From Bacteroidota bacterium (GTDB lineage: Bacteria; Bacteroidota; Bacteroidia; Chitinophagales; Saprospiraceae), in assembly GCA_024642665.1 (NCBI GenBank), contig JAHEAR010000007.1:37942-89200 (forward strand): 51,259 bases of DNA, given 5' to 3'. This document shows positions 1-9,772 of this stretch, one piece after another (position 1 is the stretch's first letter; each line of letters starts with the position of its first letter). The position numbers and the translations under genes are program-made. The notes below the pieces were generated by a model. That model did not search any database and had not been told where the DNA came from. It saw only the letters and a list, made by a program, of their open reading frames with translations.

Positions 1-275
1 ATACTGAGATGAAGGACTACGCCTTCACTGTAAACTGAGATGAAGGACTCAAAGTCGTTGGAGCAAACTCCAACAACGGCCATTATGGTAGATGAGTCGT
101 TGTGTGATTAATTAATTGGCCGGTGTGGGGAGTCTCGCGTCTCGCTCCCAATGGATCGTGATCGGGTCTCATTTCTATTGGAAAATGTGTTTAGAATGGT
201 TTTCCCGCTTAGCGGGAGAAGTGCCATGGGCAATTGTTGTTGAGTTTTAGTTTCCTGATTCGTAAATTTTCCCTT
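1..275. repeat. Intergenic repeat region downstream of purD
   Basis: No gene is visible here. A 16-nt direct repeat (ACTGAGATGAAGGACT) lies at 3-18 and 34-49. A small inverted repeat, GTTGGAG-CAAA-CTCCAAC, lies at 57-74. GTCTCGC-type heptamer words occur around 129-150. Copy 1 of the dispersed GTTTAG element occupies about 186-253. GTTCACC heptamers at about 279-298 run into the 3' end of purD. The upstream gene is outside the window. Confidence 0.7.
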
Positions 276-1574
276 TTACCGTTCACCGTTCACCCTTGAC
301 CTTTCCATAAGATCCTTCCCAATATCCTTCCGATAATATTTTCCTTCAAATTGAATCGTTTCAGCATTCAGGAGGGACTGTTCGATGGCTCCTTCAAGGG
401 AACTGGCCAGACTCGTGATGGCGATTACGCGACCACCTGAAGTGACAATGGCATCCTCTTTTTGGGTAGTGCCTGCATGATACACCCGACTACCGGCGAT
501 AAGGTCAAGACCATTGATGACTTTTCCTTTTTCATAAGCCTCCGGATATCCCCCGGAAGCCAGAATAATCGATACAGCAAATCGAGCATCAAACTCAACT
601 TGCATTTTATCCAACGTGCCATGCCAGGTGGCCATCAACAATGCTACTAAGTCTGTGCGCAATCGCGGCAAAATAGCCTCCGTTTCCGGATCCCCTAAGC
701 GGCAATTATACTCAATGACATATGGATCGCCATTGACGAGAATGAGTCCAAAAAACACAAAACCTCGGTATTTAATATTTTCTACTCTTAAACCATCAAT
801 AGTTGGTTCAATGACTTGTCTGACCACTTTTTCATACACTTCCTTATCCACAAACGGAACAGGAGAAACCGCACCCATTCCCCCGGTATTGAGTCCCTGA
901 TCTCCCTCACCAATTCGTTTGTAATCTTTTGCTTCAGGTAACAAAACATAATGATTGCCATCCGTTAGAGCAAAAACTGAAAATTCAATACCAGATAAAA
1001 ATTCTTCAATCACCACAGTTGCACTTGCAGAACCAAATTTTCCGGACAGCATCTCCCTGATTTCATACTGCGCTTCTTCTTTGGTATGACAGATCAACAC
1101 GCCTTTTCCGGCAGCTAGACCATCCGCTTTTAAGACCACCGGATAAGCGTGGACACTTAGATAATCCAATGCTTCATTTAATTGGTCCTGAGCAAAGGAT
1201 TTATAAGCTGCAGTAGGAATTCCATGTCTGCCCATAAATTCTTTCGCATATGCTTTACTGCCTTCAAGTTGTGCGCCTTCCGCCGAAGGTCCGATGATTG
1301 GAATGTTTTTGAGAACTTCATCATGGCTAAAGAAATCAGTAATTCCCTCCACCAGAGGCACTTCCGGCCCAACGATGACCAGTTCAATTGCATTTCCCAA
1401 AACAGCAGTCTTGATAGCCGCAAAATCATCCACTACTATCGAAAGATTTTGTCCTATCAATGCAGTGCCGGCGTTTCCCGGAGAAATAAACAAATGAGTA
1501 CAAAGTGAACTGGACGCCAGTTTGTCGGCCAAAGCATGTTCCCTGCCTCCGCCACCAATAATCAGAATATTCAT
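276..1574 (-). CDS. purD: Phosphoribosylamine--glycine ligase (GAR synthetase)
   Basis: Ligates glycine to phosphoribosylamine with ATP, the second step of de novo purine synthesis, in the cytoplasm. At 432 aa it has the normal PurD length. The N-terminal domain opens with GGGGREHAL (residues 7-15), followed by GPEVPLVEGI (about 69-78). The ATP-grasp core shows KADGLAAGKG (149-158), GGMGAVSP (231-238) and GDPETE (294-299). The ATG start is set by the canonical MNILIIGGGGREHAL opening. The gene diverges from ruvA across 71 bp. The last codons (RVNGER) are encoded by GTTCACC-type heptamer repeats, so the extreme C-terminus is probably repeat-derived and not part of the enzyme fold. A TATCTTTA box about 12-19 bp upstream of the start is a weak promoter candidate. 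Confidence 0.97.
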   Translation of the reverse strand: MNILIIGGGGREHALADKLASSSLCTHLFISPGNAGTALIGQNLSIVVDDFAAIKTAVLGNAIELVIVGPEVPLVEGITDFFSHDEVLKNIPIIGPSAEGAQLEGSKAYAKEFMGRHGIPTAAYKSFAQDQLNEALDYLSVHAYPVVLKADGLAAGKGVLICHTKEEAQYEIREMLSGKFGSASATVVIEEFLSGIEFSVFALTDGNHYVLLPEAKDYKRIGEGDQGLNTGGMGAVSPVPFVDKEVYEKVVRQVIEPTIDGLRVENIKYRGFVFFGLILVNGDPYVIEYNCRLGDPETEAILPRLRTDLVALLMATWHGTLDKMQVEFDARFAVSIILASGGYPEAYEKGKVINGLDLIAGSRVYHAGTTQKEDAIVTSGGRVIAITSLASSLEGAIEQSLLNAETIQFEGKYYRKDIGKDLMERSRVNGER

Positions 1575-1598
1575 AGACCGTAAAGATAGGGCGAGACT

Positions 1599-1632
1599 TT
1601 TGGAGTTAATTGCACAGGGTTACTTATATTTG
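1599..1632 (+). promoter_or_regulatory. Putative Bacteroidota promoter of ruvA
   Basis: A TTTG at 1599-1602 and TATATTTG at 1625-1632 match the Bacteroidota -33 TTTG / -7 TAnnTTTG pattern, with a slightly long 22-nt spacer. Transcription would start about 1638, giving only a short leader before the ATG at 1646. Confidence 0.4.
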
Positions 1633-1645
1633 TAACTTTTATAAT

Positions 1646-2242
1646 ATGTTCGATTACATTCTCGGAAAAGTGGTCTCAAAACAACCGACGCATGTCGTCC
1701 TGGAAACAGGCGGAATCGGCTATCTTTTAAATATCACTTTAAATAGTTTTGACCAGATAAAAGAGGGGGAAAATCAGAAGATTTTCACCTGGCTACAGGT
1801 TCAGGAAGATGCGCATCGCCTGTGGGGATTTCATGATCCGGCAGAAAGGGACGTTTTCCTGCACCTTATCAGTGTCTCCGGCATAGGGCCGAACACGGCC
1901 AGATTGATTTTGTCCGGGATGACGCCGGAAGAGTGCAGACAGGCGATTATTACAGATAATGAACTGGCTTTCAAGCAAGTAAAGGGTGTAGGGCCTAAGA
2001 CTGCCAAGCGCCTGATGATGGAGTTGAAGGATAAAATGTTAAAAACAGACATTGATCCGCTCGATGGACCTGCCAATAGTCAAAAGCATCAATCCATAGA
2101 AGAAGCCCAATCTGCATTGGTTACTTTGGGATTCGTAAAAAGCAGAGTAGAGAAGGCGATCAGCCAGATTGTCAGGGAACAGGGAGGGGACGTTCCCACT
2201 GAAACTTTGGTCAGACTGGCATTGCGCATGTTATCTGCTTAA
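1646..2242 (+). CDS. ruvA: Holliday junction branch migration protein RuvA
   Basis: DNA-binding subunit of the RuvAB branch-migration motor acting on Holliday junctions in recombinational repair. I place the start at the ATG at 1646 because RuvA proteins begin with M(F/Y)DYIxG and here MFDYILGKVV starts there. An upstream in-frame Met at 1610 would add a 12-residue tail outside the family. The resulting 198 aa is typical. The N-terminal OB fold is followed by helix-hairpin-helix motifs (VSGIGPNTARLIL, then VKGVGPKTAKRLM), and the C-terminal RuvB-binding three-helix domain ends with LVRLALRML. It lies 124 bp upstream of sprA, a neighbourhood often seen in Bacteroidota. Confidence 0.96.
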   Translation: MFDYILGKVVSKQPTHVVLETGGIGYLLNITLNSFDQIKEGENQKIFTWLQVQEDAHRLWGFHDPAERDVFLHLISVSGIGPNTARLILSGMTPEECRQAIITDNELAFKQVKGVGPKTAKRLMMELKDKMLKTDIDPLDGPANSQKHQSIEEAQSALVTLGFVKSRVEKAISQIVREQGGDVPTETLVRLALRMLSA

Positions 2243-2366
2243 ATTCATATAATTCAAATGGAATTGTATCGTTATACAACCTATTAACATTATCAAACTG
2301 CCCTGAAAAGGGACAAAAGAGGGGTAAAATGACCCTCTAAGCGCATAGAGAAGGCATAACAAGTAC

Positions 2367-5300
2367 ATGAGCAGAACCGCGTCGTTTTTATTAAAGTCAT
2401 CCCTGGCTATAGTCACTTTCCTTTTCATTACTGAACAGGTTACCGCTTCATATAACCTCCCGGACCCTTATTCGGATGTAAGTGGCATGATCCAGAGTGC
2501 CTTAGTCGCGACTGACTCTATTCCCATCCAGGATCGATTCGGCAATTGGATTGAGGATCCAAATAATAACCCATTTGATCTTTTGGATCCTATAGATCTG
2601 GTCCAGCAAGTGGAATACGATCCGGCTACCAATACGTATATACTCACAGAGACCATTGGCGGTGAAAATTATCGGTCACCGACGACCATGACCTATGAGG
2701 AATACCTGGAGTGGGACGCCCGAAAGTCTGAGGGTGATTATTTTAAAAAACTTGCAGGCGCCGCCTCCGGAGATAGAAGTAAGGGCGGTAATCTGGATCC
2801 GGTGGCAGAAGTGGATGTGTCAAAGGATATCATCGATCGACTTTTTGGTGGGACAAAAGTTGATATCCGTCCTCAGGGAAATGTTGACCTTACGTTTGGA
2901 CTTGATTATTATCGGCAGGATAATCCCATTTTACCTATTCGCCAGCAACGGAATGGACCAAGATTTGATTTTGATATGGACATTCAGGTAGATGTCAATG
3001 GGCAGATCGGCGAGAAACTAAATACCAGTTTCAATTATAATACCTCCCGAACCTTTGATTTTCAAAACAAATTAAAACTTGATTATAACTCTGATCTCTT
3101 TAGTGAAGATGAAATTCTAAAATCGATTGAGGCCGGGGATGTGAGTCTTCCATTAAACTCAACACTTATTAAAGGAAGCCAAAGCCTGTTTGGTATCAAA
3201 GCAGAATTACAGTTTGGTCATCTTCGATTGACGATGATTGCCTCTCAGCAAAACTCGAAGCAAAATAGCTTGCAGATACAAGGAGGAAGTGTAGAGAATG
3301 AGTTTACCATTTATGGGGATCAGTATGATGAAAACCGCCACTTCTTTTTGTCCCAGTTTAATCGAAATGCATTTGAAAAAGCTCTTGTCAATCTTCCGCA
3401 GATCAATAGTCTTTTTCGCATTACCCGAATGGAGGTCTGGGTGACGAATGACCGTAATCAAACAACGGATATTAGAGATATCGTTGCTTTGTCTGATGCG
3501 GGGGAGTACAAGCGTATGACAAATGATGATCCGGATGCCTGGCGCATTGCAGACACTGCCAGTTATAAGGATATCTGTATGGAAGATATTTTGACGGATA
3601 ATAATATCAATACCATCCTTCCTAAACTTCGGAATATTCCTGAAGCCAGAGATATAAATAATGTAGTAAATGTACTCCAGGGTCCACAGTTTAATTTTGT
3701 CGGTGGGAGGGACTTTGAAAAAATACAGGGAAGAAAGCTGAGCTCAAATGAGTTTCGCTATAATCCGGATCTGGGATTTATCTCGTTAAATATTCGTCTG
3801 GACCAGGATGAAGTACTCGGTGTCGCTTTCGAATATACGTATAACGGAAAGGTGTTTCAGGTAGGTGAATTCTCAACGGAAATTGAAAATACGGATACCA
3901 CCGGATCGCAAAAAGTTCTTTTTGTAAAGATGTTGAAGGCAACGAATCAACGCGTTGATCTTCCGCTATGGGACTTAATGATGAAAAACGTGTATCGGAT
4001 CAGTGGGGGTGAACTGGATCCAACCGATTTCGAATTGGATGTTTATTATGATGATACCAAGGAAGGTTTTAAGCGCTATCTGCCGGATCAGGCGATGCTT
4101 TCAAATGTTCCGCTGCTCAATATTTTCGCATTAGACAAATTGAATGCCACCGGTGATCCTCAGCCGGATGGAAAGTTTGACTTTGTCACCGGTATCACCA
4201 TTAATCCACCATTAGGTGTCGTCATGTTTCCCGTGCTGGAACCTTTTGCCGGAACGCTGAAAAACTTTATCTTAAATAACGGAGGTAACGCAACGTATGT
4301 TGATTCACTAATCTATCCACAACTTTACGATAGTACACTCACCATAGCCAGAGAATATCCTGAACTGAATCGATTTACCCTTCGGGGAAAATCGAAATCA
4401 AGCACCTCTTCAGATATTTCTCTGGGAGCATTTAATATTCCACCAGGCTCAGTTAGAGTCACTGCAGGAGGGCAGCAGCTTAAAGAGAATGAGGATTATA
4501 CCATAGATTATAACATTGGAAGAATAAAGATTATCAATCCTGCTTTTCTGCAGCCCAGCACACCCATCAATGTGAGCTTTGAAGACAATGCGCTGTTTAG
4601 TTTCAATAAGAAAACTATGCTTGGTCTGCGCGCGGATTATGAAGTCAATGACCACTTAAGTTTCGGTGGTACTTACCTTCACTTATACGAACGTCCTTAT
4701 ACGCAAAAGGTAAACATCGGTGATGACCCGATCAACAACAGGATCTATGGGTTGGATATGAATTACAGCGATGAAGCGCCCTGGTTGACCAAACTTGTGG
4801 ATAAAATTCCAGGTATCAATACGAAGGCTCCTTCCAATATTACCTTCGAAGCAGAGATGGCTGCATTAAGACCCGGTCACTCACGAGCTATAAATTTAAA
4901 TAAGCAAGATAAAGATGGAACGATCTATCTGGACGACTTCGAAGGCACCAAAAGTAATTTTGATCTCAGGACACCGACGACCTCGTGGTTTTTAGCTTCG
5001 ACTCCTCAGAATGCAGTGATAGACGGAGTACCGGCTTTTCCGGAATCAGCACTTATCAATGACCGGGCGTACGGTGCTAATCGCGCATTGATTAATTGGT
5101 ATAGAATTGATCAGGGTGCCCGCAACGGTGCACCCGGTGCTAACGAAAATCCATATACCCGCCTCGTTTCCCAACAGGAAATTTTTGAAAATCGAACACC
5201 AAACTTTGGTCTCAACGACTTCAGAACGTTTGATATTACCTATTATCCTGATCAGAGAGGGCCGTATAATTTTGATATACCCGGCGGTATCCCAGGAATA

Positions 5301-8300
5301 ACCAGTGGAATTGATAAAGCAACTGCAAAATTAATTGATCCTGAGACGCGATGGGGTGGGATCATGCGAAGTTTGAATCAGGTCAACTTTGAACAAGCTA
5401 ACATCGACCTGATCGAATTTTGGGTGCTGGATCCATTTCTTGAAGAAGGTATGGGAGGTGATCATGGTAAACTCGTTTTCCAAATTGGTAATGTTTCCGA
5501 AGATATACTTCGGGATAGTCGAAAGTTTTTTGAACATGGACTTCCATTAAATGATAACGATGGTCCTACTGATAGCACCAATTGGGGTAAGATCCCTCGG
5601 GTCAATGCAACCGTTAATGCGTTTTCAAATGCCACCGGTGGAAGAGACCAGCAGGATGTTGGTTTGGATGGACTGACAGATGATGACGAACGGAGTTGGT
5701 TCGGAGATTATCTCCAGGTTTTACAAAATGAATTGACCTGTGCAGATTGTCTGATCGAAGCACAAAGAGATCCAGCCAATGACAACTTTGTGTACTTTCT
5801 TGACAACAATGTATATCCTCCGGGGACCGATGTGTTTACACGATATAGTAAGTTTAATGGAACGCATGGCAACTCACCCCTTTCCAAAGATGGGGATACA
5901 AGGGTACAAGCAGCGACCAATATACCCGATAGCGAGGATATCAATCAGGATAACACGATGAGTGAAACGGAGTCTTACTTTGAATACGTTGTCGAATTGG
6001 ATAAGTTTCCGGGAGGAAGCAATGCAATAGGTAACCTCAATCCGGATAATCCGCAGATTACAGACTACGTCAATACGCCAAATGGAACATGGTATAAGTT
6101 CAGACTGCCACTTGATGATTACTCGAGAGCAGTTGGAGGCATTCAGGATTTCAGATCGATTCGTTTTATGCGGATGTTTTTAACCCAGTTTACAGAACGC
6201 ACAACGCTTCGTTTTGCTACGTTTGATTTGGTCAGAAATCAATGGCGTGTGGTCTCAAGAGGATTGGAATGTGGGGATGCCGGTTCCAGCACTTCCCTAT
6301 TTGTAGATGCCGTAAACATTGAAGAAAACTCAACGCGTGTGCCATTTCGATATGACTTGCCATTAGGTATACAGCGCGAGCAAATCACCAGTAGTTCGTA
6401 TCAGAATGTCTATCAGAATGAGCAATCGTTATCCCTTAAGTATGACAACCTGCAGGATGGCTGTCAACGCGGCGTGTATAAAAATCTTGATTTGGATCTT
6501 CGGGTATATCAGGGACTTGAAATGTTCGTCCATGCAGAAGAATTAAACTTAAATGATAATGTAGATGGCATTCCGGATAATGCCGTCAAACTTTTCCTTC
6601 GACTGGGGTCTGATTTTGTAAACAACTATTACGAGTATGAAGTACCGTTAGTGATGTCACGCAATCCTGATCTGGTTGGGGATGATTACAAGGAGGAGTT
6701 GTGGAAAGTAGAAAACCAGGTGGAGTTTGCATTGGAGGATCTGACCAATCTCAAAATTGAAAGAAATGAAGCTGGCTTTCCTTCCAGTGAAGTATATACG
6801 ATACCAGTTACGCAAAGTATTGGAGGTGTCACGGTAGACCGGAATTTCTCCATCAAGGGAAATCCAACGTTAGGGTATGTTCGCAATGTATTGATAGGGG
6901 TGCGAAATGCTGAAGGAGATGAATTTATCCTTCCGTATTCCGGTGAGGTTTGGGTTAATGAATTACGGATGGTCGGCTTGGATGAACGAGGTGGTGTTGC
7001 CGCAGTAGCCAGACTGGATGCTGATCTGGCAGATTTTGGAAGTATTGGGCTTGCCGGAGGGTATTCAAGTATTGGATTTGGGGCGTTGGATCAGAAACTT
7101 GATGATCGGGCCAAGGAGAGTGTCACGCAAGTTGACTTTTCAACAAACCTGGCCTTGGGTAAATTTTTTGGAGCCAACTCTAAAATTCAAATTCCATTTT
7201 ATTACCAGTATAGTGAGACATTGCGGAAGCCTCAATTTGATGCGTTGGATCTCGACCTTGTACTCGCTGATAAGTTAAAGCGAACAAGTGATCAGGCAGT
7301 GCGTGATAGTGTGCGGCAACAGTCGCAGGATTTTAGCTCGATCAAGCAAATTAGTATTACCAATCTGAGGGTAAATGGTAGCGGTGCCGGAAAACCGATG
7401 CCGTATGATATATCCAATTTTGCTGCGAGTTATTCCTATTCAAGATCATACTTGAGAAATATTGTGGTGCAAAAGGATCAGGTGGATCAGCATCGTGCGT
7501 CCTTAGACTACATCTATAGTATACCTTCAAAGCCACTCCAGCCTTTCAAGAATTTATCGAAAAGCAATTGGATGAAATGGTTGACAGAACTAAATCTGAA
7601 TCCAATACCGAGCAGCTTTACGTTTAGTACCATCATGGACCGAAAGTTTGGTGAACGATCGTATCGTTTTTCAGATCCGGTCTTTCAGACCTGGTATGCT
7701 AAACGCTTCACTTGGGATCGGACATATAGCCTTCGCTGGGATTTGGCGAAGTCCATCAAGATCAATTTCAATGCAGCCAATGCGTCCGTCATAGATGAAC
7801 CGGATGAATATATCGATCGATATAATGACATTAAAATTTCTCCCAAGGAAAGAAGAGATTCCATCTATAAAAATATTTTGAATGGTGGTCGCACTAAAGA
7901 TTACAATCAGCAGATCAGAGTAACCTTTGCTGTGCCGCTTAAGACCATTCCTATCATCGATTGGATCAGAATGGATATCAGTTATGATGCCACCTATAGT
8001 TGGAGGGCCGCCTCCATGAATACTGATTCGTTGGGAAATGTTATTTCGAATGGTCAAACGACTAATGTTTCTACTGAATTTGATTTTGTCAGTCTTTATA
8101 ATAAATCGAAACTTCTGTCCCGAGTAAATTCCGGAGGAAAACCAGGGGCATCCAACAGAGGAGGAAGGACACCTGCGCAGGCCCCGGCAAAAACATTGGA
8201 TCCAAAGAAAGATCCGAATCAAAAGAATGCACCGGATCCAAAGAAAGATCCTAAAAAGGCAGATGGAGAAATCAATCCGCTTACGAAAGCTGCGCTTCGT

Positions 8301-9758
8301 TTATTAATGTCTTTCCGTAAGTTTAGAATTAATTATGGCATTACAAGTGGTACCACGATTCCCGGATTTACACCGGCTACTGGTTTCTTTGGGTTGAGTG
8401 AAGGATTGACGGCTCCCGGGTTTGGTTTTGTCACCGGAGGGCAGCCAAAGATTAATAAGAATGTGTATGCGACCTCAGAGGATTTTCTCGAAAAAGCCAG
8501 AACTAAAAACTGGATCACTACAAATGCTTTCCAGAACGCTCCCGTTCTGCAATCCCGTACCGAGTCACTGGATAGCAGAATATCGATTGAGCCGGTCAAA
8601 GATTTTAAAATAGATGTTGACTTCACCCGAAATCTGTCAACGAACTTTTCCGTCTTTTTCAAAACGTATAATAAAACTGGAAATACCATAGATGATATTG
8701 GAAAAATGTCTGCAAGGGAGATCGGTAGTTTTACTATTTCTTATCTCGCTATACCGACGTTGTTTATGGGAGATTCGCTTGAGATAAACCAGTTGTTTAA
8801 AAAGTATGAAGCGAACAGAGCTATCATATCACAAGTAAGGGGTGTTGGAGAACATGAGCTTGATGGCGATGAGTATGCGGAAGGATTCGGTAGAAAGCAA
8901 CAGGATATTCTGACACCGGCATTCTTATCCGCTTATACCAACAAAGATCCGGCTAATTTTAATTTTACGGATATGTTCAAGTGGATACCCAGTCCAAACT
9001 GGACATTAAACTATAGTGGCCTTAGCAAGATACCGGCTTTGCAGAAGATATTCAGCAATGTGCGATTAACTCATAGCTATAAAGCGACCTTAAGTGTAAA
9101 TCAATTTAATTCAGATTTGAATTATGTGGATTATGATCCGGATACCGGCGACTATTTAGGGCAGCAAAATCCATTAAACCTTGACACGATCAATAAGAAT
9201 TATCATTCGGAGTTTTTAGTGCCAACGGTGGTGATAGAAGAAGCATTCTCACCATTACTAGGGATAGATGTAAAACTGAAGAACGATATGAATATCAGTT
9301 TCGGCTATGCCAAGAGAAGGACCTTGTCGATGGGTTATACTTCTTACGAACTTGCTGAAACAAGATCGACAACGGTGGACTTTGGATTTGACTGGAAAAT
9401 GAAAAATGTGCGTATTGGTTTCTTGCCCGGATTTAATAGTGCTGCCAAGAAGAAAAAACCAAGCAATGCCAGACCGGGGGCAGGTACACCTAAGCTGGGG
9501 AATGATTTAAATATCCTACTGGACGTTTCGTTTTCAGATAATATCACGTTGAATCACTTACTCGATCAGATTGTCGGTGCAAGAGCGACCAGAGGTTCTA
9601 AAGACATTACTATTTCACCGGCGATCAGCTATGATGTCAGTAAGAATATCAGCCTTCGATTCTTTGTTGATTACAGACGTCAGTCACCTTATGTCAGTAA
9701 CTCCTTCCTCGTCATTAACACGCAGGGAGGTATTACAGTCAGAGTGAAACTGGAGTAA
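2367..9758 (+). CDS. sprA: T9SS outer membrane translocon Sov/SprA
   Basis: The giant beta-barrel channel of the type 9 secretion system, which passes folded cargo across the outer membrane and is also needed for gliding in motile relatives. At 2463 aa the length fits the family (about 2400-2500). A signal peptide covers residues 1 to about 27 (hydrophobic LLKSSLAIVTFLFITEQVTA). The rest is rich in aromatic-alternating beta strands and ends in an aromatic/hydrophobic strand (GITVRVKLE), as expected for an outer membrane barrel. A Pro/Lys/Asp-rich low-complexity insertion (DPKKDPNQKNAPDPKKDPKK and flanks, about residues 1920-1970) probably forms a surface or periplasmic loop. Unlike four other exported proteins here, it does not have Gln after the predicted cleavage site. 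It follows ruvA and converges on the M28 lipoprotein gene with a 14-bp gap. Confidence 0.95.
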   Translation: MSRTASFLLKSSLAIVTFLFITEQVTASYNLPDPYSDVSGMIQSALVATDSIPIQDRFGNWIEDPNNNPFDLLDPIDLVQQVEYDPATNTYILTETIGGENYRSPTTMTYEEYLEWDARKSEGDYFKKLAGAASGDRSKGGNLDPVAEVDVSKDIIDRLFGGTKVDIRPQGNVDLTFGLDYYRQDNPILPIRQQRNGPRFDFDMDIQVDVNGQIGEKLNTSFNYNTSRTFDFQNKLKLDYNSDLFSEDEILKSIEAGDVSLPLNSTLIKGSQSLFGIKAELQFGHLRLTMIASQQNSKQNSLQIQGGSVENEFTIYGDQYDENRHFFLSQFNRNAFEKALVNLPQINSLFRITRMEVWVTNDRNQTTDIRDIVALSDAGEYKRMTNDDPDAWRIADTASYKDICMEDILTDNNINTILPKLRNIPEARDINNVVNVLQGPQFNFVGGRDFEKIQGRKLSSNEFRYNPDLGFISLNIRLDQDEVLGVAFEYTYNGKVFQVGEFSTEIENTDTTGSQKVLFVKMLKATNQRVDLPLWDLMMKNVYRISGGELDPTDFELDVYYDDTKEGFKRYLPDQAMLSNVPLLNIFALDKLNATGDPQPDGKFDFVTGITINPPLGVVMFPVLEPFAGTLKNFILNNGGNATYVDSLIYPQLYDSTLTIAREYPELNRFTLRGKSKSSTSSDISLGAFNIPPGSVRVTAGGQQLKENEDYTIDYNIGRIKIINPAFLQPSTPINVSFEDNALFSFNKKTMLGLRADYEVNDHLSFGGTYLHLYERPYTQKVNIGDDPINNRIYGLDMNYSDEAPWLTKLVDKIPGINTKAPSNITFEAEMAALRPGHSRAINLNKQDKDGTIYLDDFEGTKSNFDLRTPTTSWFLASTPQNAVIDGVPAFPESALINDRAYGANRALINWYRIDQGARNGAPGANENPYTRLVSQQEIFENRTPNFGLNDFRTFDITYYPDQRGPYNFDIPGGIPGITSGIDKATAKLIDPETRWGGIMRSLNQVNFEQANIDLIEFWVLDPFLEEGMGGDHGKLVFQIGNVSEDILRDSRKFFEHGLPLNDNDGPTDSTNWGKIPRVNATVNAFSNATGGRDQQDVGLDGLTDDDERSWFGDYLQVLQNELTCADCLIEAQRDPANDNFVYFLDNNVYPPGTDVFTRYSKFNGTHGNSPLSKDGDTRVQAATNIPDSEDINQDNTMSETESYFEYVVELDKFPGGSNAIGNLNPDNPQITDYVNTPNGTWYKFRLPLDDYSRAVGGIQDFRSIRFMRMFLTQFTERTTLRFATFDLVRNQWRVVSRGLECGDAGSSTSLFVDAVNIEENSTRVPFRYDLPLGIQREQITSSSYQNVYQNEQSLSLKYDNLQDGCQRGVYKNLDLDLRVYQGLEMFVHAEELNLNDNVDGIPDNAVKLFLRLGSDFVNNYYEYEVPLVMSRNPDLVGDDYKEELWKVENQVEFALEDLTNLKIERNEAGFPSSEVYTIPVTQSIGGVTVDRNFSIKGNPTLGYVRNVLIGVRNAEGDEFILPYSGEVWVNELRMVGLDERGGVAAVARLDADLADFGSIGLAGGYSSIGFGALDQKLDDRAKESVTQVDFSTNLALGKFFGANSKIQIPFYYQYSETLRKPQFDALDLDLVLADKLKRTSDQAVRDSVRQQSQDFSSIKQISITNLRVNGSGAGKPMPYDISNFAASYSYSRSYLRNIVVQKDQVDQHRASLDYIYSIPSKPLQPFKNLSKSNWMKWLTELNLNPIPSSFTFSTIMDRKFGERSYRFSDPVFQTWYAKRFTWDRTYSLRWDLAKSIKINFNAANASVIDEPDEYIDRYNDIKISPKERRDSIYKNILNGGRTKDYNQQIRVTFAVPLKTIPIIDWIRMDISYDATYSWRAASMNTDSLGNVISNGQTTNVSTEFDFVSLYNKSKLLSRVNSGGKPGASNRGGRTPAQAPAKTLDPKKDPNQKNAPDPKKDPKKADGEINPLTKAALRLLMSFRKFRINYGITSGTTIPGFTPATGFFGLSEGLTAPGFGFVTGGQPKINKNVYATSEDFLEKARTKNWITTNAFQNAPVLQSRTESLDSRISIEPVKDFKIDVDFTRNLSTNFSVFFKTYNKTGNTIDDIGKMSAREIGSFTISYLAIPTLFMGDSLEINQLFKKYEANRAIISQVRGVGEHELDGDEYAEGFGRKQQDILTPAFLSAYTNKDPANFNFTDMFKWIPSPNWTLNYSGLSKIPALQKIFSNVRLTHSYKATLSVNQFNSDLNYVDYDPDTGDYLGQQNPLNLDTINKNYHSEFLVPTVVIEEAFSPLLGIDVKLKNDMNISFGYAKRRTLSMGYTSYELAETRSTTVDFGFDWKMKNVRIGFLPGFNSAAKKKKPSNARPGAGTPKLGNDLNILLDVSFSDNITLNHLLDQIVGARATRGSKDITISPAISYDVSKNISLRFFVDYRRQSPYVSNSFLVINTQGGITVRVKLE

Positions 9759-9772
9759 AGTAGAAATCTCTT

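Noticed and set aside
186-253. Dispersed element as a simple intrinsic terminator
   Set aside because: The hairpin core is not followed by a T run in any copy, orientation relative to genes varies, and one copy sits just upstream of a start codon.
7671-8222. 183-codon open frame on the minus strand inside sprA
   Set aside because: It is antisense to a clearly conserved gene and shows no recognisable domain.
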